Assembly: GCF_000003815.2 (NCBI RefSeq)
Contig: NC_049993.1
Coordinates: 2,895,169 to 2,959,168, forward strand
DNA: 64,000 bases
Source: Branchiostoma floridae
Lineage: Eukaryota; Chordata; Leptocardii; Amphioxiformes; Branchiostomatidae
Direction: 5' to 3'
Notes under the pieces: generated by a model
Seen by the model: only the letters and a program-made list of their open reading frames with translations
What the model was told of the DNA's origin: nothing
Databases searched by the model: none
In this document: positions 44,774-56,675 of the stretch, piece by piece
Layout of the letters: each line of letters opens with the position of its first letter
How positions within the stretch are numbered: the first letter of the stretch is position 1
Position numbers and translations under genes: made by a program

Positions 44774-44777
44774 TTAA

Positions 44778-45137
44778 TGAATGAATAAAGACCTTTATTG
44801 TACAGTTTTGCCCAACCGAGCTAAGTACAAGTCAAGGCATATATACATATAAAATTATCACAAGTCTTGTCTAACACCGAATTTTGGCTTCTTCTCGCTT
44901 CTTGGTAATGGTGAACATGTAGGACTGTATTGGTTTAGCTATGTTTGGTTTGTCAAAACGCATGAGGGATACAAACTTGTCAGTGCTACTCATGTGTCTA
45001 ATATGAGGAAATCTACTTTCTATGCAATGACATAGAATATTTCTATCATTGGCATACATGTCACAATCAACATTGAAGTGCACTTTATCTTCCACCATGT
45101 TTGAAATACAAAATGCAGTACAACACGGTGTATTCAT
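44778..45137 (-). pseudogene. 5'-truncated LINE with RT C-terminal zinc region
   Basis: The minus-strand frame 45137-44871 reads CCTAFCISNMVEDKVHFNVD C, the Cys/His cluster that closes the ORF2 polyprotein of CR1/L2/Crack-like non-LTR retrotransposons, followed by KFVSLMRFDKPNIAKPIQSY and a terminal ITKKREEAKIRC. The tail to 44778 ends in TTCATTCATTA-type sequence. The endonuclease and polymerase parts are absent, so it is a dead 5' truncation. Its tail abuts the right end of the TTAA element. Confidence 0.7.
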
Positions 45138-45715
45138 ATTTGGTCCCTGCGGATCACACTTTGACCTTCAACCGCTGGGCGAACCTACCGGCCTCGGGCT
45201 GGTACTAGGTCCCCAGGTACGTGATATGGATCAGTGTGTATTCTCGCTATACACAATGTAACGTTACATACCAGATAAGAGTGTTATATAACGGGTGATA
45301 TAGATCAAGAACATTGCGAACTTAGCGCTAGCGGCTACTCCTCTGCCCTTTTCTACCGCCTATAACACAACCAGGGACACTCCTTCAATCTCCAATACAG
45401 AGAGATCTTAGACCGCGAACCCCGCTGTTTCGGAACGGGGAGTTGGAGAGGATATATAAGAGAGAACTTAGAAAGCTTTATTTGCACGATGCACGATGCA
45501 CGATGGAGCATACAGAATGTATAGTAAAAGACTTTGGTAACAATTGTGACAAGTGGAAACAAGTAACTATTCTAGCAATAGTATGGGCAGCTTAGAGCTA
45601 CAATCTTAGCATATAACGCCACCCTCAACATGAAAGGAAATCTATGCATGGGACTTTCTCGCACTTTAATAGGACGTGACAACATTTCCTCATGAATTCA
45701 AACAACCCTTTGTGG

Positions 45716-45915
45716 CGTCGGGCGTGGCGTAACTGGTAGAGCGTTCGGCCTGGATTCTAGAGGTCCTGAGTTCGATCCCCGCCATGCCCCCGACGTTGTG
45801 CCCTTTGGTAATGCACTTCACATGACCTTCTTCACTTCACCCAGTTGTAAAATGGTTACCTGACTTTGGTTGGGAAGGTAAAAGACTACCTTCACATTAT
45901 GTCTGTACCGTGTAT
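45716..45915 (+). repeat. tRNA-derived SINE
   Basis: Head GCGTGGCGTAACTGGTAGAG CG (box A) and CCTGAGTTCGATCCCCGCC (box B) 30-40 bases later, then GTGCCCTTTGGTAATGCACT TCACATGACC and TTGGTTGGGAAGGTAAAAGA C. A complete working tRNA is unlikely because the acceptor and D stems do not close well. Confidence 0.78.
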
Positions 45916-46124
45916 GTGGTATTGTTAATATAAGTTACAAAACTTGAGTGCAGTGCCACATTGTCATCGTCTAGCCACAAGCAAATAGCAAAAAAAAAAC
46001 TTAAACAACAGGAGCTAATTGACTATTTGCATCAACTGTCTTACGTTAACTTATTGGGCTACCTAAAACTTTATTTGTCCTAGCCCCTTTCACGTATCAA
46101 CTTGCAATTTCGGATTTAAAACAT

Positions 46125-46275
46125 GCTGTTCAACTAGATTTCCTAAGAGTCACTGACGAAAGAAAATTGATACTATCTGAAACTTTTGACGGCTCCCTAA
46201 ATCATATCCTGTGCTTGAGTAACTGCTTTTTGACACATCTTATTACCTGGATGTCTAAACTCCATCGGCGGTGAT
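46125..46275 (+). repeat. Copy of the dispersed repeat at 27950-28260
   Basis: GTCACTGACGAAAGAAAATT GATACTATCTGAAACTTTTG followed by TGCTTGAGTAACTGCTTTTT G parallels the right arm of the copy at 28165-28250. Confidence 0.6.
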
Positions 46276-46641
46276 GCACAATATAGTTCCGTTGATAGAC
46301 AGAAAGTTTCAATTACAGTTTGCTGGAATATAAGCATCCGTCTAAGCTTCAATTTGAGGTGATAAGCAATGATTTATTACTTTCTGCCAGAAAGCAATCT
46401 TCTTTTCCCACGGTGATTTAACGTAAATGTCTAAAATCATCTTTTCAAAATCCCATTAGCTTCAGGTATGACATCAGAGAGATACTTAGTGAAACTAGAT
46501 TTACGAACACAAAACAGCTCAAAGCAATACTTGGGCACAGCACTAAAAGAAAGTTGTGTTTGCTGTTTACGTTAAAAATATGGTCGGTAGGATTTTTTTT
46601 CTTTAGAATTCAGCCGATGATTCAGCCACAGATAAGCAAAG

Positions 46642-46643
<2 letters not shown>

Positions 46644-46688
<45 letters not shown>
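46644..46688. repeat. (TA)n microsatellite
   Basis: About 22 TA dinucleotides. It replaces the left arm of the adjacent family B element. Confidence 0.95.
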
Positions 46689-46692
<4 letters not shown>

Positions 46693-46880
46693 GTGAAACC
46701 TTCGCTTTTACACTGGATATACAATATGATATGTAAAAATTTGACAGAGAGGACAAACAAAACACAGTCAGAAAGCGTAAAAAAGTTCTTAGCTTTTCTA
46801 TTCAATTCCTCGAGAGATATGTCAAATTTTAGGTCGCAGAGAGAGCGCGGTGAGGGCGCCGTCCTAGTGGAAAGGGGGTA
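46689..46880. mobile_element. Family B element, left arm lost at (TA)n
   Basis: The right arm GGTCGCAGAGAGAGCGCGGT GAGGGCGCCGTCCTAGTGG and end GGAAAGGGGGTA are intact. The left part starts in the core (TGTGAAACCTTCGCTTTTAC ACTGG) immediately at the microsatellite. Confidence 0.78.
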
Positions 46881-46979
46881 TAACTACCAAGTCACATGTT
46901 GACGAAAACTGCGCATGTACTCAGTGATGTGTCTACGAATCCTCTCAATTTGTTTGCTAAAAAAGTAATCCGTTCATCT

Positions 46980-47230
46980 AAATGTCTTACTCTATCAAAA
47001 CACAATACCGGCAAGACAGTTCAATAAGCTTTGCCTCTGGGGGCAAAGAATCATAAGCGTTTCACGCTAAAAGAAACCAAAATCAATAAACGATAGATCA
47101 GAATGGCAACATGTCGATAGCTGTTTGGGGTAATGGCGCTTTATTGACTTCAGGGATTCTCGGTCAATAGCTTATTTCAACATGAAAGATCCGACAGTCT
47201 CACTGGAGAACCATGCTGAACAAGCCGTTT
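46980..47230 (+). repeat. Dispersed repeat shared with 39785-40005
   Basis: Shares AGAATCATAAGCGTTTCA, AACATGTCGATA, GGGATTCTCGGTCAATAG and CCGACAGTCTCACTGGAGAA CCATGC with the earlier copy in the same order. Confidence 0.7.
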
Positions 47231-47635
47231 GTTTTCATACTACATTACGGATTTCGATATAGTTTTTTTTCCTACCTTTTTTTTCTAGGTTTTGATAACA
47301 AAACCTGTATCAAACCAGTAGGGTTATCAGCGACGACCGGCAATCAGCGACCCAGAATAAAAATAAATGGACAGCAAAAGTGTATTATTAGCCGAAAAAA
47401 GCCCTAGAGAGCCAGCTACGGAGGCTAAAGATCATTATAGAGCCACCCTGTTTCACTAACAAAAATTTCACTTCAATTTCCGTTTGTCAAGGTACCAGAA
47501 CTATCTACCACCCAAAAAAAAGGTTACCACTTGAAAGACTAGATACCACACCCTGGACTTTTGTTGCATAGCAAGACTTAGTGAAATCCGTTTTGTTTTA
47601 TGGGAATTACAAATGGACCTTGTACACCCTTCACA

Positions 47636-48062
47636 CGTGAAGGAATGCGCCCAAAAGCCGTCAAAATGAGTTTTTTTTTCCTATTCCTGGGAATTCTTAG
47701 TGTATTCAAGAACTTCTCACTGCATTTCAGATACTCTTTTGGCCACATTCTGGCAGGATTCGAAGCGGCTTGCCGTTTCGGTTCTCCTTCGAATGAGATA
47801 AGAATGTTTCGAATAATGCTGGAATGACGTAGAATTCGGTCATACTGTAGTTAGAATAAATTAGATACCGTTAGAATACACTTTGAATGCCGTTCGATAT
47901 TTTCCACTTCAAAAGCACCTTTCGGGCCAGCCAAAAGAACGCCCACAGATATGTGGACTGCAGTGAAAATTTCTGCAGTACATTGCGAATTCCCAGAAAT
48001 TGAAAGAAAATTTTCGTTCTGACGGCATTCTGGCTCATTCTTGCGGTTGTGTAATGCGGCCT
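47636..48062. mobile_element. Diverged inverted-repeat element
   Basis: The right half, complemented, reads AAGAATGAGCCAGAATGCCG TCAGAACGAAAATTTTC then CTGGGAATTC, CTTTTGGCTGGCC. This parallels the left half (AAGGAATGCGCCCAAAAGCC GTCAAAATGAG, CTGGGAATTC, TCTTTTGGCCACATTC). Arms of about 200 bases with many differences; non-coding. Confidence 0.6.
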
Positions 48063-48614
48063 TTAATCGTAACTTCTGACTCTCTGGGTGCATGGGCGAC
48101 ATAAACTTGTTATCTTACTGTTAACGCTGTTCAGGTGTAACTTCAATGACAGTTCGTGATAAATGTAGCCTAACGATGACAATCCACCATAGGAACATGG
48201 ATTAAGAAATATTGATTTTTGTAAAGGAAATATATAACATAGTCGAAGATATATGTATCTCTGCTCTCTCTGTTCTGATGTTGGAAACTATCCTGATGTA
48301 AATGTATCTATCGAGTTCGTGTCGGAACAATTCGTTACACTCAAGGGTTACGTGTGAAGGAAATGTGATACAAAGAATCATGTATCATGCGAACGAATAA
48401 TCAATACAACAATGGTAGTACGGGTAAAGGTATTACTTTTAACATGACGTCTAGTCTGTCTATGGCACGAGTATTACAATTAACACTTTTTCGTATCTAC
48501 ATGCACATTTGTGTCACTTTACGTCAAGCGTAACGTCTTCTTTCGGGAGACAATTTTTCCTTGTCTGCGTGTGTGAGATTATGTTTTTGATCTAAGTGCG
48601 AGTGCGTTTCTGTA

Positions 48615-48641
48615 TGTATGTATGTATGTATGTATGTGTGT

Positions 48642-48684
<43 letters not shown>

Positions 48685-48712
48685 TGTGTGTGTATGTGTG
48701 TGTGTGTGTGTA
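48615..48712. repeat. (TATG)n and (GT)n microsatellite
   Basis: TATG units followed by a GT tract, which creates a spurious His/Thr-rich minus-strand frame. Confidence 0.95.
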
Positions 48713-49194
48713 TGTTATATCGCAACAATTTTGGGCTTTAACTAACAACTTTGGGATTTAAATAAATGCAATGCACCGTACATCACTATTGATGTACCAC
48801 ATCCTCGAACCTTCATCAAAAATGCTCGTACATGTAAATTTTAACTAGCCGTATGTCAAATGCATTTTTGTAAGATTTTAGAGGAAAACGAATCAAACAA
48901 TAAGGTTATGATGATTCAAATTACATGTTTGTGGATGGCATCCGTACGTGAATACTTCTTAAAGTAAGAATTAAGAAGAATCCATTATTCTCTATACCTC
49001 ACAGTGTTTCGACATTTGTCAAACCTTCCATAACACTTGAATCTTATAATGTAGAAAATTCGTTTTTACACCTTTTTTTGCAAAAATGCGTTTTTAGGGC
49101 TAACATAAGATGTATTGCATTAAAAGATTCATTCATCAAGCTACCGACATCTTGCCGTCTGCAACACTGGAAAAGTATATAAATTCAAACTTCA

Positions 49195-50050
49195 CTGTAT
49201 CTTATTTTATCATTTTATTTTATTCGCATTAATTTTTTGAGCATGGGACAAGAAGCTCACAATGAGCTTATGGAGGTCTTCTTCTCTGTATTACATACAA
49301 TGACAATCAAAAGTAACAAAATTGAGATTATAACGAAACGTATAACTTAAGATGACATGAACATAAAGTCATTTCGCAACATAAGAATAACAAGAATACT
49401 AACAACAAAAACGGGCTAGAGCGCATACAAGGCTGGCATTACCAATCAAATCAGATTAAGTAAATCTTCCGGTCATTTTGATAAAATTGAAAACATAGTC
49501 AAAGATATTACAATTTATTGAGTGTGGGAGGAAAGGGCTGCCCATAGTGAGAAGGGTGCATAAGGTATTGTCAGATGAGTTAAGGGGGTCAGGCGAGAGT
49601 AATTCTTCTACGTTTAAACGGGATATGGAGTGCAACATATGAATCCTTTCGCTATTGTATAGTTCGCAGTGCAACAAGTAGTGCTCAGTTGTCTCGTTTA
49701 AATTCCAACATTTACAAGTAGGGCTAGTTATACAGTGGTATTTGAATCGGTGTGAGTTAAGCTGGCTGAGGTCGAGTCTGAGTCTAGTCAAGTGAACTGC
49801 AGGGCGTCCGTGGCCATGGGAGTGGTGGGTGTGTCTGGGCGTGCTGTCAAAGAAAGACTCCAGTTCTCTTTTAAAAACACTAATAGATGGTGATGTTTTG
49901 GCGGACAAAGGAAGTTGATTCCAGGAGAAAAAAGCTAAAAAGGATATTTTGTACTTTTCGGTTCTAAGAACAAAAGGGAGGTAGTTCTGGTCATCTCGAA
50001 GGCCAGAAGGGGTGGAATCACGGAACTTCACTGTACTTATGGCATTTAGC
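49195..50050 (-). pseudogene. 5'-truncated LINE, C-terminal ORF2 fragment
   Basis: The minus-strand frame from about 50045 to 49456 encodes roughly 190 residues: a FFSWNQLPLSAKTSPSISVF KRELESFF segment, LTRLRLDLSQLNSHRF, and the Cys/His motif SPTCKCWNLNETTEHYLLHC. These three in this order mark the end of ORF2 in Jockey/CR1/L2-type non-LTR retrotransposons. An in-frame stop just upstream marks the truncation. The 3' UTR (49455-49230) ends in an AATAAAATAAAATGATAAAA tail at 49199-49230. Reverse transcriptase catalytic motifs are missing, so the copy is immobile. Confidence 0.82.
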
Positions 50051-50057
50051 CTCTAGC

Positions 50058-50760
50058 TACTGAAGAAGCTGTACGAAGCGAAACTAGTTTGGCCGACTTG
50101 AACTTTGCGGCTCCAGATGTCTTTCTGAGGGACGACTGCAGTGTGCAAGATGTCGGTAGCTTGAGGAATGAATATACTCTATTATATATGTACGGGCTCT
50201 AAAGCAAATGAAGAAGCTGTACATAGCGAAACTAGTTTGGCCGACAGGATGTACAAAAGTTCAAAACTTGAAATATGCGGCTCCAGATGTCTTTCTGAGG
50301 GACGACTGCAGTGTGCAAGATGTCGGTAGCTTGAGGGATGAATCTACTCCACTTAATATGTACGGGGTCCAAAGCACTGAAGAAGCTGTACATAGCGAAA
50401 CTAATTTGGCCGACAGGCTAAATAAAAGTCTAAAACTTGAACTTTGCTAACCTGAGTGCCATCCTCCGTAGTGACCGTTGGCTCACTACTTTCGCTTGCA
50501 ATTGCGTGGTTAGCAAGCGAAAGTAGTGAGCCAGCGGTCACTACGGAGCGAAAATAGTGAGCCAGCGGTCACTACAGAGGATGATACTCATGCTCAAGTA
50601 TTGAGCCAGCGGTCACTACGGAGCGAAAGTATTGAGCCAGCAGTCGCTACGGAGGATGGTACTCAGGCTAGAGCTATGCGGCTTCATATGTCTTTCTGAG
50701 GGACGACTGCAGTGTGCAAGATGTCGGTAGCTTGAGGACAAAGCTACTCTACTATAATAT
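50058..50760 (+). repeat. Tandem repeat of about 150-170 bp, third unit interrupted
   Basis: Units starting GAAGAAGCTGTAC at 50062, 50210 and 50379 share GGCTCCAGATGTCTTTCTGA GGGACGACTGCAGTGTGCAA GATGTCGGTAGCTTGAGG. The third unit is split at GAACTTTGC by the foldback at 50448 and resumes at 50671. Confidence 0.82.
50448..50670. mobile_element. 223-bp foldback element with imperfect 9-bp target duplication
   Basis: Ends TAACCTGAGTGCCATCCTCC GTAG and CTACGGAGGATGGTACTCAG GCTA. The interior holds four copies of a TGAGCCAGCGGTCACTACGG AGCGAAA-type module. Flanks GAACTTTGC (50439-50447) and GAGCTATGC (50671-50679) are a 9-bp duplication with two changes. The TAGCCTG-type terminus and 9-bp duplication ally it with the 40587 element. 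Confidence 0.85.
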
Positions 50761-52058
50761 GTATTTCATACTATTGAATGAATGTGGCCCCAGTGACCTA
50801 AAATGGTACTGTGAAATCGACTGCGGTCGCTGATGGCATGCCGGCAAGGCTGTTGACGTCACAACGTTTAAAAGGATATGGAGACATTGCGTCTGATCGC
50901 AGACTTGATCTATGGGAGTCGTGAGACAGAATGGATGCGCCCAGCAGGCTTGGTTCTATCCTATCTGTGATCTACCACAGCCCACGGAATTCTCGGTGGT
51001 ATAGAGAAGACGTGCAAATTACTTCACTGCATGAAAACTGCCCCTCAAGAACTCCTAAAAGGTGCTTAATGGTGCCGTATTTGCATTCTCGAAGTTACTC
51101 TACGGAATGTTTACGCATTCGTAAATATTATCTTCAAGCCATAATCACGTGCGTCCGTAAAGCGCACATAGTGGCACACATTTAAGCAACGCAAAGGATA
51201 CTTAACTCCGAATAATTACGCTACCTTTAAGCTACCTGGGGACGAAATCTCAGGTATATCTGGCCTTAGACGTAGGGAAGCACGTTTAAATACTGCAAAA
51301 CTAGGATTTATAAAAGTAATGAACCGAATTTGCACTGATTTGCGTAGATTGCACTTGTTGACTGAATGATTTCAAATCGATTAGTTCTTGATGTAAAGAC
51401 TGAATTGACGTATTAGTTTGAAATTTTGACCTCGCGATGAAATGATTTCTTGTGAGGTTGTATGACGTAACTAAACGCCCAAACGAGTTCGAATCATGGC
51501 AGGTGTGTTTAAGGAGGGCAACATCTTAAGCGATACAACGGGCACGAAAAGGAATCAGCCATATTTATCGAAAAGAATAGGGGACCTACCCAGTGTGAGT
51601 GGATTAAACCATTATTACGTAAATGCGGTAGGGAATTTACGAGCAGCCTTTGTAACCCCTGCTTCGCCTATTAGGTCAGTGAGCAATTGAGCTGGTCTCA
51701 ATCATGATGTTTCTGACCTAGGTCAAAAACATGCTGTTAATTTTACGATTTAAACCGTAACCTTGGAATGGTCTTCGGGTCACACCTCGAAATGACCTTC
51801 AGATCTTGTTACGTGGAGACAATTAAGTAAAACACGAGTACGTACTAACGAAGTAGAAAAATAAGACATATGAGTGTAGTATATACAGCTAGATAGTAGA
51901 CTTTTGTGTAGATGTCTGTCTGTCTTCTGTCTGAATATCTTTGCCGAGAAACATATGCTTTCGTAGCATACATGTGTATGTGTGTGAGCATTTGTGTGTT
52001 CGGGAGATTGTGTAAAGGTGTGTGTGTGCGGGTCGGTGGGGCCGTTGGTTTGTTTGTT

Positions 52059-52061
<3 letters not shown>
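50761..52061. other. Unassigned intronic sequence
   Basis: No exon recognised. A short SINE-tail-like piece (CCCAGTGTGAGTGGATTAAA) is near 51590. Confidence 0.4.
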
Positions 52062-52099
<38 letters not shown>

Positions 52100-52255
52100 G
52101 ACAAACATACGGTGTCGATATCCCAAGTTATGGTCATGCTGTGATCGTGGTGGCTAAGTTATAGATAGCTCTGGGGAGAGAGAGTAAGTGATGTAGGTTT
52201 GGCAACCTGACGGCTCTTTTGAGAACTGCAGGAGACAATTTAGTTTCAGAAGAGA
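52062..52255 (+). repeat. (GT)n plus fragment of the 714-1900 repeat
   Basis: After the GT tract (52062-52092), ATGCTGTGATCGTGG...ATAGATAGCTCTGGGGAGA and GAGAACTGCAGGAGACA parallel 864-975 in order. Confidence 0.65.
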
Positions 52256-52344
52256 ATAAAGAGAAGAATTGTGTGTGTACACATAAGATGTGGAGTCTGA
52301 AGGAGACGTCATCAGCGAATCTTACTTTCCATTGCCATAGCTTA

Positions 52345-52837
52345 GGCCGTAATTAGTAACTTTTTTGGATGACATCAGCAAGCTCATTAATTTTTGCTTG
52401 ATTTCAGAATAAAGATCTTTCTCTCTTTGGGGATGACTGAAATAGGCGAACATATGCATGTTGTGTTCTAGCCTAATAAATAATTTGTAGAAGTGACTCT
52501 AGGGATATAGCCATAAATATAGTTGCAGAAGTGAAACTTGTTGGATAGTTGTAAAAAAATGCCACCAATATGGAAGACATGGTTGTATTTGCCAGCTTGG
52601 CAAGTGATACCAGTGCACCACACTATTATCACTTTTACCACACTAGTTCTTTAATACGTGAATGCCTTGTTAGTTGTGATGGCACGTTTTTGTCACTTTA
52701 AATCTTGTTACGACGTTCATGGTGTCTATTAAAAAAAAGCTTAAATTATATCATTTTTTATCTATCTTGTTCTCCCCCTATCTTATTATTTTTGCAGTCT
52801 GCATAGGACACAATCCGTAAAATTCACTTGCTGTGGC
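52345..52837 (+). mobile_element. PIF/Harbinger-like MITE
   Basis: Left GGCCGTAATTAGTAACTTTT TTGGATGACATCAGC after TTA; right CAATCCGTAAAATTCACTTG CTGTGGC. Interior CAGAAGTGAAACTTGTTGGA TAGTTGTA as in 40882. More diverged ends. Confidence 0.72.
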
Positions 52838-53463
52838 GTAACTGTTGAATAGGGTATCGTGGGTCGGGTAAGGTTGGAAAGAAATCGAATGTGACGGAAA
52901 TGAAATTGTCTTCAGAAACAGAAATGTCAAATGTTAATAAAACGTTCTGCTTCATTCAATCAACAAGGAAACATAACTGAAACATTGCAGTTGGTCTATA
53001 GGGGGCTTCCAGAGTTTACGTCTCTCGTTCTTTTCACAATTTCAAAGGGCAACTCAAGTCACATCATATCGTTTTGTGTATGTAGCAAAATACAGATCTG
53101 CAATACACTCATTCAAATCCAATGGTATCAAATCAAAACATTACAATTCGTACATGTTTTTTTTTAATTTGTATCTTCATGATTATTAGCCAAAAAAAAA
53201 ACTTGCCAGGAATCCAAACCTACTTTTTTTTTGACACATCAAAACCTATATGATACCCGAAAATCAAAGACATAATATGCCTGGGACATAGAATAATGGG
53301 GGGGGGTGTCCAAATCTACATTTGGCCTTTTTCTTCTCTAACTCTGTCAACATTCCAGATGTTTCGTCTGTCAAAAAGTTTTAAAGTTACAATGAACATT
53401 GCATATCTGAAGCCACATACACATTCTTCCTCTTTTTTTCTGTCTCCGTCTCTCTTTGTCTGT

Positions 53464-53630
53464 CTAACACACAAACACAAGCAAGCACACACACACACAA
53501 ACAAACACACACACAAAGAGACAGAGACACGCACACACAAACACACACACACACACACACATGCACATACTCACACAAACACACACACAAACAGAAAGAG
53601 ACACGCACACACGCACACACACACACACAC

Positions 53631-53662
<32 letters not shown>

Positions 53663-53672
53663 GCGCGCGCAC

Positions 53673-53702
<30 letters not shown>
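53464..53702. repeat. (CA)n microsatellite
   Basis: About 240 bases of CA dinucleotides with interruptions. All long Thr/His or Val/Cys frames here are artefacts. Confidence 0.95.
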
Positions 53703-53703
<1 letters not shown>

Positions 53704-54145
53704 ATGATTTGAGCTGATTAATTGTTTACACATCAAACACAGACCGATACAACTATCCGGACCTTTAAAAAGTTCCATTTTCCTTGTATGTACGAAATCA
53801 TGCATAGTCAATTTTTACCATCAAACTGAACTGAATTAAGCAGACAAATTGAATGACTGAATGCACCACATGACTTTTTACTTTTTATCCCATTTCCTAA
53901 ATTTATTGTCGTTATTACTTGCTACGACAGCAAGAAGTGCTTATTGTGAAGCCTCCGGAAGGGTTTCAGCAGCGGCTAGGAAAGTGTTTTGTTGCTTTAA
54001 GCAGGATCTCTTAATGTCACTTCAGATCATTTATTTAGGGTACCTCTGTCGTATTTCACAAAGTAATGGAAACGTTCCCCATGGTCCTTTTAACGACCTG
54101 TTTGACAATACTCAGCTCTCTAACGATAAAATACGATGTAGATTA

Positions 54146-54543
54146 GGCCGTGTTGATTTGAATATATGGATGACATCCACATGTGCACGCGCATCAAATT
54201 TTGTCCGTTTAAGAAACTTTTTCAAGCATACTGTAAAATATTTAACAGATGTAAAAGTAGCAAATATATGTCGTATGCGCAGAATGCATACAAGATATAG
54301 AGAAATGTAATCAAATGTCATGGAATGCCAAAGGTCAGTTCCAAGGTCAAAGAAAAGGATCTGAAAGAAAGAAATTGTGCTGTCTGTTCGGTTTGTTTAT
54401 TCTGTGTTTAGTCAATTATTCGCCCTTCCTGATCACTTTCATTTTATGATAAGTTAAACTTTTTTGGTCATTTCTATTCATAAGCTCGCATCAGTTTTGA
54501 GGTTTCCATAAGATGTCATCCATGTTATCAAATCGACATATCC
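54146..54543. mobile_element. PIF/Harbinger-like MITE, second subfamily
   Basis: GGCCGTGTTGATTTGAATAT ATGGATGACATCC and AAGATGTCATCCATGTTATC AAATCGACATATCC ends, with TTA at 54143-54145 and 54544-54546. Subterminal GTGCACGCGCATCAAATTTT G resembles the 24703 copy. Confidence 0.82.
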
Positions 54544-54767
54544 TTATATGTAATATGTTGGACGAAAGCCATTTCTGGCGACGTTCTATCTAGGTTGCAA
54601 ATGAAAATTCGCAATACAATCATATTTTTGTCTTTTCAGAAATAGACGCCCAAAGTTAAGCAGGTGTGAAAAGGATAGGTTTTGCAAAACGAAGTATTTA
54701 TGGTGAACGTAGCAATATTATGAGCTACAAAAAGTCCTTAATGAGTTTTCTAAATTCCGCAAATGAC

Positions 54768-55480
54768 ATCTATTCATGTATTACTACATACAACTTCAAT
54801 GGGTGAATGGATTATCTATTTCTAAACTCTAGCATTCTATTCATGTGTGCATTACATTAGAAAGGAGCGTTTACATATATCTTTCCGTAGGTTTTATATA
54901 AAAAGGCTGCGATAAACTGATTTTTATTTTTAATTCTGCCAATGACGTTTATCCATGTATTGCTACGTACATTTGCAATGCATGAATGAATAATCTATTT
55001 GTAAACTGTAGTATTCTATATATTGTGGAATACATTACAAGGGAACGTATTCATATATTGTCATTTAGAGTACAGCATACAAAGGCTGCGTTCACCATTA
55101 TATGCTGAAGAATGAGATATTTCCAATGGACTTTTATAGAATAAGACATTCAAAAACTGAAAGGAGTATGGTATAGATTCTTTTCAAACTGTTATATAAA
55201 CTGATTTCTTTTATTCCAACAATGAATTGTATTAACTTTTTGCTTAATTAAGACAATTTCAATGAATGAATGGATAACTGTAGTATTCTATATATTGTTC
55301 TAACATTGCAAGGAAGCGTATTTATATATTGCCCTTTGGATTACAATATAAATTCAAAAGACTGCGGTACAACATAAAATGCTCAGAGAATGACATATAT
55401 TCATAAGACTCATATAGAAGAAGACATACAAAGACAGAAAAGAATATGGTATAGATTCCTTTCAAACTGTTATATGTTTG
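54768..55480 (+). repeat. Diverged tandem repeat, period about 180-280 bp
   Basis: Three units share TGTAGTATTCTATATATTG, ACATTACAAGG(G)AACGTATT CATATATTG and AAAGGCTGCG blocks at about 54831, 55011 and 55285. The last two also share GGTATAGATTC-TTTCAAACT GTTATAT (55168 and 55448). Confidence 0.65.
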
Positions 55481-56640
55481 CTACAATAACTTTCTTTACC
55501 CAAGATCAAAGCATAAGTTCTTCAGGTAATTTTTCTCTTTTTATATCTTTTGTTACATGACTTTGAATTGTCACAAGTTGTATTTCACAGGAGCCATGGG
55601 GTAGTATACCATGTTCAAACGCTCGATACATCTGCAAACTAACTTACAACATGTCTTAGTCTGTAAATACGATCATTGAACACTTAGATGAACTACGGCG
55701 CTTTGACATTTATTGTACAAAAAGACTCATTTGCATAATTGGACCTTTAAAATATCCCGAAGATATTAATTACATATATTACATGTGTTACATTTGATAT
55801 ATCTTACTGTGCTTTTATGGAAAGCAGCTGCGTTGTAAAATATCATCTGTGATTTTTCTATTAACATCCTGATTTGCAATTCATTTTGTACATCTTACAT
55901 CTGCAACAAGAGTGAAGACCACAGCGTGTCAAAAGAACATTGCAATTTGTAGGACAAATGATTTTTAAAAAGTCAGCTCTGCTGCAGTGCCAAGGTCATG
56001 CAAAGGGGGGCTCAAATCGACTGTAACCTTTGTCTCTTTCTAAGACCTATCATTATATAAAAAAAATGAATATCCGATCAGGGGGTCGTAGGTAGTGCTG
56101 ATTACAAAAAAATCTAGAAACACATGAACAGACGCAAAAACTTACAGACACACACGCACGTACACAGACATACACACATCCACACAAATACACAGCAACG
56201 CCCCAAACGGTATCTTTCGTGGAGGTAACAACCACGCGTTTTACCAATGTAATATATTCACCTGCAAACTTGTCTGAATTCGTACCGAACAGCAAAAAGA
56301 ATCTTAACATGCGATAAACAGAATCTCGACAGTTGCACAATGCGTTAAAAGCCATTTTGCTACTCCTACAAACAAATCCAGGGATTTTTATGTATCAGCC
56401 TGTATGAAAATATTCTAGAGTAAGGATTCTCTGAGACAGCTGCGAAGAAAGATAGGAAGACGTGTTTACCAAAAAGAAATAATACAACGTAAAAGTGCCA
56501 TTGCTGGAAGGATAGATTGATGGATGGATGAAGGGAATTCAAGCGGCGGCATATTAAGTTAATACCGCGAACCGTGAAGAGCTTTATCGCAGTGGTTAGG
56601 CACTGAATAACAAATTATTTCTACACATCCACTCCTTTTT
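55481..56640. other. Unassigned intronic sequence
   Basis: AT-rich, with a short CA-rich patch at about 56110-56195. No exon or named repeat. Confidence 0.4.
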
Positions 56641-56675
56641 TTTATTACCACCAGTCATCTTACTCGAAGTAGTTC

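Noticed and set aside
53296..53811. Long His/Thr and Val/Cys-rich open frames
   Set aside because: They are readings of a (CA)n microsatellite in different frames.
53861..54310. 149-codon plus-strand frame as a gene
   Set aside because: It runs into a PIF/Harbinger-like element, has no recognisable domain, and lacks promoter or splice support.
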